DNA of 64,000 nt from Eunapius fragilis (lineage: Eukaryota; Porifera; Demospongiae; Spongillida; Spongillidae). Below, one piece after another: positions 11,823-23,625 of this stretch (position 1 is the first letter of the stretch; each line of letters begins with the position of its first letter). The stretch lies in assembly GCA_963681505.1 (NCBI GenBank), contig OY811985.1, forward strand, positions 3,771,271-3,835,270, in the 5' to 3' direction. The notes beneath the pieces were generated by a model. The model was not told the DNA's origin. It made no database searches and saw only the letters and a program-made list of their open reading frames with translations. Position numbers and translations under genes: made by a program.

Positions 11823-14556
11823 TACTGTAATAGGGCCAAAAAATTTCGGAAGGCAAATATTTTCGGATATTTGCATTTCAGTGCTGTACCGTAAATAATT
11901 GAGCGCAATGGTTTGTTGGTTACGCCTTCTGCCGTAAAGAATTCGAAGATATTTTCGGATGTACACGCTAGTGAAATTGCATTTTGCTTGCTTTGCGTTA
12001 TGTTCTTTTAAGAGACATTCAGCCGATGCGCCTTGTGCGAACGGAAGGATCTTATTACCAAGCTAAAATAACAAGCCGCTTCGTACATACATTCAACAGT
12101 CGATACTACAGTATGCTTAAGGGACAAAAATGTATAACACGTACGGGTAGAAAGCATGCACACAGCATAATCAAAAACCAATTGCATAGTAAGATATACC
12201 ATGCAGCATCCATTGATTACTAGTATTAAACAGGGCCACCCTGTGAGACAGAGGAACTTCTTTGAACAGCTAAAGTAGCCACTACTACAGCAGTAGAAGA
12301 AGCAGCTCACAACTTTTCAGAAGCAGGAGCATCATTAGCACCTGCAGAGATAACATATACATAATGTTGAGGTTAAAATATATACATGTATTGTCCCACC
12401 TGGTGGCACATCAATAACTGCCTCAAATGATCCATCTGTTTGCCTATTCCAGATAAACTGCTGCCCCTCCAGGACTCCTTTAATAGTGTTGAATGCAATA
12501 TAGAAATAACATTGAATTCCTGATCTGGCTTGACCTGATTTCCAAGCATACGCCTAGCGAGAATTTCTATACCAAAGCTTGGCACAGTGTTGACTGTAAT
12601 TCCCAATCGGGCTGGATCAAATTCATGAACAGGTGCTGCACATGTTTGCAGTATAGAGCAAAAAGGATGCTGTATGCCTACTGCTTCCCAGCATTGTTTG
12701 ACTAACTGTTTATCCTCACTCATAGAATTGATAGCTTCAATCATCCAAGCAGCATGCAGAGGCTTAATAAAACTCAACTTCATATTAACCTCAATATTCT
12801 GAATGTTTTGTTGCCTTTCAAGGTGCTCATAAATGCTTTTAGCATACCATGTATTGAAATTCTGGGCCATTTTTTGCTTCAATACTCGGTTGAAGATACT
12901 GTCCAGTGGCTGTAACTCAGAAGTACAGTTGCATGGGTGGTACAATAACATGAATAATGCCATTTTGTTTCAGAAATTCTAACACTGCATGATGTTGTTA
13001 CATGGGACTTATATATATCCATAATTAGTAATGCTGGCTGGGACTGTGCCATATGACTGTGGGCCTTAATGTGTTGAACAAAGGGTATAATTACTTTATT
13101 AATGTAACGTAGTACTGTTTCCTCGTTGGCCCAGTGAGTCTCTGAGTGCCAAATATCCCAAGTAGAAGGAACCGTGACATTTTTTGGAGGATGGTATGCT
13201 ACAGTTTTGCCTTGGTAGAGGATTTGTGGTGGCAACACAACACCAGACATTGTAATTCCCATGACTGCAGTAATCTGGCGCTTGTCAGTCTTCTTTTGCT
13301 ACAATAGATACCTGAATAACAACATGCGGTAAATATTGCAGTAGTGGTATTGAATGCTCAGACACAGCTTCATAATAATTTCACCAAAACGGTGAGCTGT
13401 TTACATATGCAGTTTTATACAGATACAATGCTGATTTGATTTGTGGCAAAAATTCAATAAGATGTTAGATAATTGGCTACGTAGTCTGCAGCCGGAAGGT
13501 TTTTCTTTTTTTGAGAACTTATCACATTAATTCTACAATACAATACTAGTACTAGTAACTTGATGTATACAAACCTCTAACGTATACCGGTACATGCATG
13601 CATAGAGGCCCACCTGAGTTGTTCCAATCACCTCCATTGTGTAGCCCCCAGTAAATGTATAGTGTAGCCCTGTCTCATCTATGTTGATCACGAGCTCAGC
13701 TGGTATTGAGTTAGCCACTATCAAGTCTTTCACTGCTTTCAAGAACTCCGCCTGAATATTCGTGGAAAGTCTTCGGGAACCTTTTTAGCTGCCTTGGTCC
13801 CTTTTCGTTTCACCATGCCTAAATTGATTTAGAAAATGACCGATCGATGACCACTGGACCCCCCCCCCCCGTTCTCTCTTAAATCAAATCCACAGTTTTG
13901 TAGTATAGATATAATGCACGAGCGGTAGCTACGGCGATCTTTCCATTCACGACACCACCAGAGGCGCGCAACGACAGAAGATACAATTTTAGTTTTTCAC
14001 GAATGAACTCTTCCATTTTCGGTGGACGGCCTCTCTTCTTTCTCTGAAGCACAGTCAGCTGCTTACCTGATGATGACGCTTCCACTTCGAATGTTTTCTT
14101 TAGACTGAACGCAGTACTGACAGGTATACCGAAGTTTTTGGAAGCCTTACTAGGACCATGCTCAGCTGCAAACTTTCCAATCTTCGCTCGTACACTTTCA
14201 TCTTTTATGTTGTACCTTCCTCTTGGTCGATAGACTGGGTTAGCCGTGATTGTTTGAATGACAGACGTATTTATCTCCTGGCAGATCGGTGAAATCCATC
14301 TGCTGTGGATTTGGTAGGTGGAATGCCGTGGCTACACTAATTACATCCATTCAACAGCGACCAGGCAAACTGAAACGCGCACGTTTACAACGATCAAGCA
14401 GAAAATTCTCATAATTAGAACTTCTGACATACTACTAGTAGTATTTTCGAATGCAGGTATTGTAAAATTACTGTCCGTGATTTAGCATATGCAAATATCC
14501 GAAAATAATTGCCATCCGAAAATATTGTCCATGCGAAAAATTTTGGCCCTACAGTA
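11823..14556 (-). mobile_element. pogo/Tigger-like (psq HTH) DNA transposon, full length, decayed
   Basis: The ends are inverted repeats. The left end is CTGTA(AT)AGGGCCAAAA; the right end, read in reverse, is CTGTAGGGCCAAAATTTTTC. Each is flanked by TA, the target duplication expected for the Tc1/mariner-pogo superfamily. Subterminal repeats of ATCCGAAAATA appear two to three times near each end and could bind transposase. The inside encodes a pogo-type transposase on the minus strand. A poly-C run at 13859-13871 lies inside it. Confidence 0.85.
12373..14290 (-). pseudogene. pogo-type DDE transposase, frameshifted
   Basis: Read on the minus strand: an N-terminal psq-type helix-turn-helix with RAKIGKFAAEHGPSKASKNF (about 14250-14120), then a basic RGRPPK and EKLKLYLLSLRASGG (13879-14085). 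NIDETGLHYTF at about 13680 carries the first catalytic Asp. After an intron comes KRQITAVMGITMSGVVLPPQ (from about 13290), then LIMDIYKSHVT with the second Asp (about 13020), and NCTSELQPLD with the third (about 12900). The reading frame breaks at least twice: just after SHVTT, and between IVPP and CNCTS. All three acidic residues survive, so the copy is fairly young but dead as read. Confidence 0.8.
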
Positions 14557-15080
14557 CGTTGCTTGGTTTCAATTGACTATTTTAATTTTTAATTTTTAAA
14601 ATGTCTATCAAATTCTACAAAACAAATAAAATCTTGAATAAGTTTGGCAGCTGCTGCGTATCAACAATCTACATAAGGCCATGACGATTTGATTTTTCGT
14701 TTCACGGACTCCGCCGACCGAAACTTAAAAATAAAAAATAAAAAATTCAAAGCCGTTGAGCACGTGACTGGAAGTTTCGAATGGCGTTATGAATGAACAG
14801 TAAAACTTGAAAGTTTGCGGTATGCATCCCTTTCGACTCTTTGCATAGGGGAAACTCGGAAATGAGTTTGTTATCAGCCCGCCGCAGATATATTCACTTC
14901 TTTTTTTTTTTTTTTTTTGCCGCCGCCGCACACCCGACGCCTTATCGGGAATCCGTGAAACGACTTATCGATTTGTCGTGGCCTAAGCTAGAGATAAACC
15001 TACCCGCCGCCATACATGTTTATCGCTAATTCAGTTGTTTAAACTATTTTCATCGTTTTAACCTTTATTCTCCCGCTAAT
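14557..15080. other. AT-rich intergenic, nothing recognised
   Basis: Contains a T run at 14902-14919 and GCCGCCGCCGC. No supported exon or repeat. Confidence 0.5.
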
Positions 15081-15805
15081 CGTCCTTATTTAAGATTTTT
15101 GTCCTTAAATAAGGACGACTGTTTACACTATGTTTTTAAAATGTCTGATCTGTATTTTAGCAAAGTAAAGACGTTTTTTCATGCTGCATTTATCCTTGAT
15201 TACATTAAAACACAAATTTTGTGTACCTACCTATTACGTAGCTGAGTAGTACAGTTGAAAATGTAATAGGTTTGATGGCAGACTCATAAGTTTGACATCG
15301 AAAATCAAGCGGTTTAGATTCAGTTATCTATAAGTTAAAATCTAGTTGTCTCCTATTTGGGATGTATTAATTTTCAGAAACCTAAGCAATTTACATTTAG
15401 AAAATATATAAATATTTGCAATAAACTTTTATAATATTGCAATTTATTTGCTTTTGTCCTTAAATAAGGACGAAATTCAAGTTCCATAAAAATCATGTAA
15501 GATTGATGGTTTAAATTATAGTACATTTAAACTGCATGCAGAATCTAGTTATTAATAGGTATTTATCAGTAAAATCTGGCCAAACAAGGGTGATTTTAAA
15601 ATGGCGAAGCAGTCAATAAAGGCGGGTTCGCGTGTAGTAGGTAGGCTCAAAACGACAATGGGAAAGAAAGGAACGGTATTGCAGGTATGTGGAAGTGGGC
15701 ATAGGAAGAGGTATGTTTCATCAAGTTAAACTGTTCTGTAAAATGTTGCTAAACACGGATGTCTAATTGAGGAGAGCAAGAATAATGGACTTAAATAAGG
15801 ACGAT
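15079..15805. repeat. three copies of a GTCCTTAAATAAGGAC palindrome
   Basis: CGTCCTTATTTAAG faces CTTAAATAAGGACG at 15080-15118. Further copies lie at 15456-15473 and 15787-15803 (CTTAAATAAGGACG). The outermost copies are in inverted orientation, as expected for the ends of a roughly 720-bp element, but no clean target duplication was seen. Confidence 0.45.
15601..15684 (+). CDS. possible orphan first coding exon (28 codons)
   Basis: The sequence opens with AAAATGGCG, a good start context, and runs 28 codons (MAKQSIKAGSRVVGRLKTTM then GKKGTVLQ) to a consensus donor GCAG|GTATGT. The GxxVVGR...GKKGTVL pattern resembles a KOW-like beta turn (weak inference). I found no second exon. It lies between the palindromes at 15.08 and 15.80 kb, so it may belong to a mobile element. 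Confidence 0.3.
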
Positions 15806-16929
15806 TGGAGAATAAAGATTAATGTATATTAACGTTGTTTCGTCGGAATCGCATATGCCGTACATCGGCAGCCATCTTGCATTTTATTTCACATTGAATT
15901 CTAAATGACCTCAGAAAATTGTCGAATTGTATTTTTCAGTGCGTTAAAATAAAGCAATGTTATACAAAATCAAGACAAAAATTAATTAACGTTATCTTCA
16001 ATTATATTAGTGTCATTTTAATTTTAATTTATTGCGCTTCGTTAATAAACTCTTCACAGTTGAATAAACTCCTCTAGCTAGCCCTACAATCGATAACGTG
16101 TCAGGCCGCACCTCAGCCCCACCCCATCCGACAAGAGGTGGATGCGCATCAAATTAGCACAAATAACAATGTAATTAGAATTAACCACCTATTGTGGGTA
16201 ATCGCGTATGTACTATGTAGCGCATCGAAAAACGATCCATCGCTTGATTTGAACCTTCAGCATTAGCATGCTTAGGGGCGGTATGAATCGGGCTGAACTG
16301 TGATTATTCAAAGTGTAGCCAACGAATTTATGAACCATAATGCCAGCCGTCACATTATGTTTGGAGTTTTCATTTGATTTAATTTGTATGAAGACCAAGT
16401 GTTATTTGCATGCATGCACGCATCTATGCAATTTGTGATTGAAAAATCTGCGCGGTACTAAGTATTTAGTGTAGACATGTATGCAAGCCAGTTTAAATTA
16501 ATTGCGTATACTCACTCATATATATGCATGAGGAATATTAATTAACGCATATAGAAGTGCATTTATTTCCATAACACGTAAAGTTCACATCAACAAATAC
16601 TTAGCCACATACTTGAATCCCGGTGCTCCGTTAATTCGTTTGCTTTACGCGTAGATACTTGAGTCCTTATGATACTTTATCGAATTTTCCAGGACACTAA
16701 TAATTAAAGGGTCCGTGTATATTTCGGCCATTTCAAATTCTTAATTATCAAATACTTAGAACACGATTATTTTGCATCGTAGTCTAATTATTCATTTTCA
16801 TTCCGTCATAAATTTAATGCGTACCTGCGTGTTCTAAATATTGGACTGTGCGCTAGCGTACAATAATATTGTAAGTTTCAAATGTTCAATTTTTGGACAA
16901 AATCATGCAAAAGTGAGATAAAATCATAA
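15806..16929. other. AT-rich intergenic with a transposon-end relic
   Basis: No genes recognised. GGGTCCGTGTATATTTCGGC at 16709 matches the terminal sequence (GTCCGTGTATAYTTCCGCC) of the large inverted-repeat element at 27.1-38.3 kb. Confidence 0.5.
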
Positions 16930-17575
16930 TTGAACGGAGGGGGATGGAGTAATGATGTCTCAGAACCAGAACGTGCCACGAGTGCATTCACCACGCCCTC
17001 TTCACGTATATGCCTACTTTACTCGTCGGAGAAGTTGTACCGTAAGTGCGCGTGCATGCATGTACACGTAGTAGTGCATTTAGTCAATGATCACTATCCC
17101 TCTTCACATTTATAAGTACCGCATCACCACGACAACTCTCTTACTTCCCGTAGAACAAAGGCCATACCTACTGGTCAGTACATAGTGCATTTAGTCAGCA
17201 GCCCCTGCTCCCTCCCTTCCTTCCCCTCCCTCCTTTTCTTCTTCTTTCCCCACTTTCTCCTCCCTCCCTCTCTTCCCCTCCCTTCCTTCCCTTCCTTTTC
17301 TTCTCTTCCCCTCCCTTCATTCCCGTCCCACCCTTCCTTCTCTTGCCTCCCTCCCTTCCTCCCCTCCACTCCCTGCTCCCTCTTCTCTTCCTTCTACCCT
17401 TGCCCTCCTCCCTTCCCCTCCCCTCCTCCCGTTCCATCCCACGCCCTCTTCACATCTATATTACCACATCAGGGCAACTCTTTTGCTTTCCATAGACATG
17501 GCCAACCTACTGGTCTATGCATAGTGCATTTAGTCAAAGATCACTACTCATGTTTTCCCTACAGATCTTCTTTTG
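16930..17575. repeat. repeat module A: CACGCCCTCTTCAC segments plus a pyrimidine minisatellite
   Basis: Segments with CACCACGCCCTCTTCACGTA, ATCACCACGACAACTCTCTT and ACTGGTC...GTGCATTTAGTCA flank a CCCTCCCTTCC-rich tract (17205-17440). The same parts in the same order recur at 39.42-40.55 kb, so they form one dispersed repeat family. Confidence 0.65.
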
Positions 17576-18660
17576 GCTCTTCTATGTGTAGGTGAGATCT
17601 GTGTGGCAGTTATGGCATAATGGTTGGTTATGATACATGTGTTCCTGTACTATGAACACAGCACACATCAATTACATGTGAAGCACCTTGCATGCTTTCT
17701 GCAGCCCGAGGCACTCTAATATATATTTTATCACCACACACTCTAGTGGAAATGATAAGTCATTGCTGGAATTGCAATCTGCTAACATTATTATTCTCTA
17801 ACGTGTATCTAAGAAACGAAAATAAGAAGTTCTTAATACAGCAATATTATAATAGACCTATTTTTAGATGATTTGTTAGGTATGATCGCTTTAGTTTTGC
17901 ATTGGATGAGGATGATGCTAAGTTTGCTGTACATGCAAATAAACCACTGGTTCTGTGAACTGGTAATAAAATTCATTTCATGCATGTTGGCAGGAAGTCA
18001 ACTGGTGCATGATAGTCTTAATGTTTGCATGTGATAAGCAACTTCAGTGGCCTAGTTTTGATATGACTTTGCAGCTGTACTGTATACATATAGGTGGAAC
18101 TGCAATCTGATCCTGCATGCATGCAGACACCATGTGATGTAGATGTATGTACACATGGTGCTATGAATTGGTTTATAATGACCACAGCTTGATATGTTGC
18201 AAGTCACAGTAATACTGAAGAGATTTATTAAATCCCTGCACATGTCATGTGTGATATAGTTATACAACAATAAGTAAAAATGAATTCTCAATAAACCAAT
18301 CTGCACCAGCCAGCTGCTATTATGGCTCTATACTGCCACATGTATATATACATACATAAACAACGTTAGTGGCCTTGTTTTGCACTGTGCATGCAGCTGT
18401 ACTGAATAGGTGGAACTGCAATATGATCCTGCAGAGACACCATGTGATGTATGTACACATGAATTGTTAATGTTTTATAATGACCCTAACTTATATATGC
18501 TGCTATGTTTGACTACTGTGATACATTTTGATGTGTTTTCCATGTGTCAATTCACTTTTCAAGTCCCCATTAGGAGATTTTCCCTGGCCTAGTCAGCAAG
18601 TTACTAAACACTGGAAATAAGGCTTGCTTATCATCCATTATTTATAAGGCAAAGGGATCC
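17576..18660. other. intergenic with an internal ~110-bp duplication
   Basis: The block at 18050-18170 (GCAGCTGTACTG, AGGTGGAACTGCAATCTGAT, GACACCATGTGATGTA) is repeated in diverged form at 18371-18475. No supported exon. Confidence 0.55.
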
Positions 18661-19688
18661 CCAGTGGCCTCATTCAAACAGCCGAGCAGTTAAACTACCA
18701 TCAGACACTGTACCTGATGTGCAGACAGTGATGACATATTATGAACAAAATGGAGGAACTATTACTCGGGATTCTCACTTCAGTCAAGATCCACTGGCTG
18801 GAAAAGATAACTTGACTACTGAATGCATGACAAGGTTTCAGCAGCAATTTCCTGACCTTTCTCACAGTGTTGTGAGGCATCTTCGAGAAAGACTGGATGT
18901 ACCTATGCAATGGGACACAAGTTCAGGGTAAGCAATTTGCATTTGAAAATACACGCAAAATTATGTATTTACATAACCTTGCATGAATTGCACAGTTTTT
19001 CTTCGCCTGAAAATATGCGGGTGACATCGGAGATCACAACAGCCTGTGTCAACGAGAAGTATCCTGCTTCCGTTGTCCAAAGTAAGTCACTATCCATGCA
19101 AGAGAGTATACGTTTATATATTCAAACAATGTTTTATAGAAGCCACCAAGAAATACTTCACAACTCTGAAGCGGCGCTCGCGTCTGCAAACAAACAACAA
19201 ACTTCCAGACGCGAGAAAAAAAACAACGAAGACTTCAGCGAAAGCACCACGTACGTTTATGACTATGCAGAATTTATCGCGATGCGTATATTATCATTAA
19301 TCAATAATCATTTGGCATGCAGAAACTTCAGAATCGTAAAGTCGCTTTGTCGGGTTCAACTACTTTAACGCAGGAGCAGAAAGAAAAGTTTTCTGCTATT
19401 CTTCAAATTGAGTACATGTCTTCTGAAGAAAGCGCCGAGGAATCGGGTGAGGATGAGCACATGGGGGAACGATTAAAGCTGCTCCTCATCCACACTCTCC
19501 CGTGAAGAAATCAAAGCGTGAACGAAATGTTCCAATCCCTCGATCGCAAAACAGCAAGAAAAAGAACACCAAGAGCAGCTGAAATGTGCCGCAAACGGGT
19601 GCCGTGGGGAGCTGAACCATCCTCGCCATGCAAGCGGAACTACAGCGAAACCTCCACCATCCTGCCCTGCATGGGCAAAAGTGTCTGA
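18661..19688 (+). pseudogene. decayed multi-exon gene of an unnamed MSSEES family
   Basis: Exon-like blocks end or start at good splice sites: to 18927 (QFPDLSHSVVRHLRERL), 18996-19081, 19140-19250 (KATKKYFTTLKRRSRLQTNN) and from 19317 (KLQNRKVALSG, then EYMSSEESAEESGEDE). The last open frame stops at TGA 19503-19505 after IHTLP. Directly beyond, the same frame stays coding-like for about 60 codons (NEMFQSLDRKTARKRTPRAA, then CRKRVPWG) to TGA 19686-19688. From memory, multicopy genes of cnidarians, sponges and fish share MSSEES, LPWRS, SLD and basic C-terminal motifs, and the stop sits where a Trp is expected. A phase clash before the last exon also suggests decay. Function unknown. Confidence 0.5.
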
Positions 19689-20455
19689 CTGTTAATTTTA
19701 GTTATCGTGACCGTTGTACATGTATTGTATGTATATGTATTGATATTAATAATTTTTTAACTGAACAAAGTTATTATTAAACTATAGGCCTGGTGTAAAA
19801 TAGACATCATAATGTTGTGTATTAATAGAACACCTTTGTATACCTTGTGTAAAGCTATTGCAAATGTTACATTTAACATCATCTTTGCGATGCGCAAACA
19901 TGAGTATTTACCATATTTACACCGTCATGTAAACATCAGGTTTGCGTCGTCGTAAATACAAGTAAATATACGTAAACGTGACCTTTACATCATGTTTACG
20001 TAGTGTTTACTACATGCTCAAACACATTTTTTTACGCAGTGAATTGCTCAATGATATGCTCACTCCATGTGGGTCGGGTTTCTGGAACTTAACTTAAACT
20101 TGTAGTGGCACAAAGTGCACATGATTGATTAGTTGCTGCAGATTAACATTTATTCACCTGCACAAAACACTGATGATATTATCAAAGCATATTATGAACT
20201 CATAGCTTTATTTAATCATGAAGGAATTAAACAATGCTAGGTCATTGAGGTTTAGCTAAAATAAACTATTATTTAATTCATGGTGCACAAATTACAAATT
20301 CACTTGAGAATCTCTCACACAACATATTTTGTATGACATCATAGTCTGTGTTTGTCATCCATGCACCCTTCTTCACACACATGCCACCCTTCTCATGGGA
20401 CTATGTTAATTCACTAGATATAGGGGTCCATTTATGCTTGTGTGTGTGTGTTTGT

Positions 20456-20511
<56 letters not shown>

Positions 20512-21191
20512 CTGTTGGATTCGTATATGGAACCTACTCCCGTAGGTTCCGATACAATACGTTTTCCATGATTATGATAGGAAATACAAGGAAATTTGCA
20601 AAGGTGACCAAGACGGTGTTTATACGTAAGTTTCCAATCTATATAAATTTAATTTCGTGTAATTCCATTTAAGTTTAGAGGCCTTGCGCTTCAGCTTTAC
20701 CCATCCATGTTGCCATAAAATGGTGGCTTGGCCTGCATGTACTCGATTCAATGTGTACCTTATGCCATGGAAGCTAACCTTGACTACTTCAACCATCATG
20801 ATAAACGTGCTCCAGTGAATTCCATGCTGTGACTTGATCCACTAAATATGCTACTAGACGCTGGGAATGGGAAAGCAATGCTTTAGATCTGTCTCCACTT
20901 AAGGATTCGGGACATTGCAGCGTTAATTCCATGCACGGACGGGACGTAGGAAAAGAATTCTAGATAACATAGGTATATCGAAATAATAATTTTAAAAAAA
21001 AAAGTTTGGCTTAACCTCCTTATCACGGACTTCCAACTGCATGCATGGATTTAATAATTAATTTCAACTTATATCATGCGAATCAACTATACGATGGAAA
21101 CACCTTATTTTTAAAAAGTTTCACACCCTTAAAGGTGGATTACAGACCGCTCTAGAACAACGCGTTATTAGTACTCTCGCATTTATAGATC
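19689..21191. other. intergenic with a (TG)n microsatellite
   Basis: A (TG)n tract lies at 20436-20510. Directly after it is a hairpin GGAACCTAC-N4-GTAGGTTCC (20529-20550). A cluster of GTTTAC/GTAAAC motifs is at 19926-20020. No supported exon. Confidence 0.55.
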
Positions 21192-21194
21192 TTA

Positions 21195-21431
21195 AGCCTG
21201 GTTCACAATACGACGCATGCAAGAGCCCACGATGCGTCGCCATAAATGTAAAAAAAACTCTGCTCTGGACTCTGCCATCAATTTTTAATAACGTACCAGT
21301 ATCGGGCGTGGTTTAGGTGTGGTTTATCGCTGCGACGTCGCATCGCGTAGCAGGAATAGAAATTTTTTCTATTCCTGCAATAACCATCGCGTCGCGCATT
21401 GTGGGTTCTTGGTCATATTGTGAACCAGGCT
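21195..21431. mobile_element. PIF/Harbinger-type MITE
   Basis: Inverted termini AGCCTGGTTCACAATA (left, 21195) and TATTGTGAACCAGGCT (right, ending 21431) are flanked by direct TTA triplets at 21192-21194 and 21432-21434. A 3-bp TTA/TAA target duplication is the hallmark of PIF/Harbinger. The 237-bp inside is non-coding. Confidence 0.8.
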
Positions 21432-21697
21432 TTACACTCATGTGATTTTAATTAATATTCAAATACCGCGGCTACTAAAATTTCTCATTGCTACAATTAT
21501 TGTATGCACACATTATATTGCAGCATTATACACTATCTGTTCAAAAATGCTTGTAAACTGCATTATTACTCTATAGAGGCCAAAAGATAGCCAGAAAATG
21601 TTGATGCGCTTCCAATGATGAGGGTGGAGCTTCCGTTGTAGAAGAGACGAACGCTTACTGTTTGCCTCGTCTGTTTAGTGCAAAAATAAATCAACAA

Positions 21698-22464
21698 CTA
21701 TAATCGATTCAATATAATGGCCTCGCGGCTTACTGTCAGAATCAAAAGCCCCGTGGCCGTCATTGAAAATTCCTTGTCACACGTTCCTCGAACAGCTTCT
21801 AGCGAGCTAGATACAAAGATATATAAGGAAGAATATGCCACGATATATGTATATATTAGTGTAAACTCACGCTTTGCCGGTGCAATCAGAATCGGTGCAA
21901 ATGGCGACACGCATGGTGCTATTGGCATCGCAAGTGTTGTTCGGCGCATTCATGAAGTGAACAGTGGTAGAAAAAAAGTACACTCCGCTGTGCAAGAGGG
22001 TGACTTCGCCGGTTAAGACCGCCACAAGTATCTCCAAGGCAAAGGTGCCTTCTTTCAACTGTGGATCATGCAGAATTGAGCATAATTATGGCAAAGATTT
22101 TTTTTAAAAACACGGTAACAAAAGTAAAAGCGCGCCTTACCGAGATATAACCCTTCAAGACAGAGGTACTGTTGGGGAGAAGCGATGCCCTTTCTGTCAA
22201 GCCGGCATGGAAACCGGAGAATATGTACGATCCTTTTAAGGTTGGGCACTATTAAAGGCAAAATAATAATATTGTTACAATTGCATTTGCATATTCTAAG
22301 ATCTTAGCAGAGAAGAATTGAAAAATCAGTGAAGCATGCAGGCAATGTACTGTTCCACAGTATATATAGCTCAAACTCACCGCGCCACACCGCTCAGTTA
22401 AGCATACGCAGCCGATGCCCACCAGAAGACAGACAAAGCTCACTGATTCTGTCCGACCAAGCAT
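21698..22464 (-). CDS. secreted TNF/C1q-like jelly-roll protein, 162 aa
   Basis: Four exons fit with agreeing phases: 22464-22381 (28 codons), 22248-22141 (36 codons), 22058-21871 and 21806-21698 (stop TAG). The first exon is a signal peptide: a hydrophobic core VSFVCLLVGIGCVCL followed by TERCGA. The second has CPTLKGSYIFSGFHAG. The third has GEVTLLHSGVYFFSTTVHF, which resembles the C-D strand region of TNF and C1q domains (hydrophobic-x-GxYxF-x-V-x-F), then STMRVAICTDSDCTGKA. The last has EFSMTATGLLILTVSREA. Two NxT/NxS sites and six or more cysteines fit an extracellular product. The total is 489 nt, exactly 163 codons, which supports the joins. The fold call rests on short motifs. A different secreted beta-sandwich family is possible. 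Confidence 0.65.
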
Positions 22465-22599
22465 TATTTATTTGCTATTCCGAGTTATGGCTAAAGCAAG
22501 CAGCAAGCTGTGCTTAAGTACCCGCGGCAACGGGGAATTGCACACGTAGTCCATGTTATATATTTTGTATTCGGAGTGTGCGATATATGCTAACTTACA

Positions 22600-22760
22600 T
22601 ATGGTTGCGTAACGACCCTTGTTTACATAATTTCGATGTCCGTTACGAGAGCGTTACCCATGGAAGGCGTGCCCGTAACGGACTCGAGATTACTGTAACC
22701 GCTGCACGTGCGCATCTCACGCCGTGAGTGAGGACTCAATTGTTCCAAACCGTCTTGGGT
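22600..22760. promoter_or_regulatory. cluster of CGTAAC/GTTACG motifs
   Basis: GCGTAACGACC (22609), CCGTTACGAGAGCGTTACCC (22639) and CCCGTAACGGAC (22672) lie within 75 bp, upstream of the TNF/C1q-like gene. TCCGTTACG and CGTAACGGA form an inverted repeat. The YAACKG core resembles MYB-type sites (inference). Confidence 0.35.
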
Positions 22761-22779
22761 AGTGAGTCATTGTTCAACT

Positions 22780-23226
22780 TCAGCGGATTCTAATATCACG
22801 AGAGAGCGGAAGTGTTGTCCCCATAGAGGAGTAGGGTCCACCACCATTCAGAGCCTTCCTTCCAATCAACGTATTATATATGCCCACAAACATCTGAAGG
22901 CTGGATCGATTTGCCATGCATGCAGTTATTCCGCTTGAGGGTGATATGCTATTGCCTATGTTAATTGTATTGATACCAATTGCTTGCAAGTTGTCACGGA
23001 GAATGGTGCATGCTCTCGCAATTTCTGCCCTAATCAGAGTGCAGAATCTGAGGAGTTCCGCACCTGCAGAATACTTGACGGAGGTGGATCCAGGAATTTT
23101 AAAAGGTGTGTGGGGGGCACCCAAAATGGTCCCGTACGAGTTCCTCTGCGATGTTTTTAGCTTGTACAGATCAATCAGAGAGATTGCCACCAACCAATTA
23201 GTAAAGTTATCATGTACCACATACAA
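22780..23226 (-). CDS. 148-codon open frame, unrecognised
   Basis: The minus-strand frame is open throughout and looks protein-like: NFTNWLVAISLIDLYKL, GTILGAPHTPFKIPG, ELLRFCTLIRAEIARACTIL, then ALNGGGPYSSMG before the stop. The composition is balanced with no low complexity. I cannot name the family. The opposite-strand frame at 22916-23248 is less convincing. The adjacent minus-strand sequence at 23260-23450 has RLYRYCEAC and AAKPTKPV, weakly like a retroelement integrase zinc finger, and NFTNWL could be integrase-like too. A retroelement origin is therefore possible. Confidence 0.4.
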   Translation of the reverse strand: MYVVHDNFTNWLVAISLIDLYKLKTSQRNSYGTILGAPHTPFKIPGSTSVKYSAGAELLRFCTLIRAEIARACTILRDNLQAIGINTINIGNSISPSSGITACMANRSSLQMFVGIYNTLIGRKALNGGGPYSSMGTTLPLSRDIRIR

Positions 23227-23499
23227 GGAAGTATCAAATTACGCTTAGAAGGTAGGCAAGAATCTGCATGTCATGATTAGCCCGATTGGTAAATTTTGCA
23301 AAGGAACTCAAAACTGGCTTGGTGGGCTTTGCTGCCTAGCAAGCCTCGCAGTATCTGTACAATCGTGTGTTCAATAGCCTGGCCATATCAATCCAGAAGA
23401 CATCCTGCTGAAATATTCACAAATACGGGCCAAGATTTAACACTGTGAAAGCCCTGGTGGCACTGAACAGCTTAAACAAACACCAGTAGCACCCGAAGC

Positions 23500-23625
<126 letters not shown>

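Noticed and set aside
22916-23248. 110-codon plus-strand frame opposite the 148-codon frame
   Set aside because: Less protein-like and shorter; kept only the minus-strand reading.
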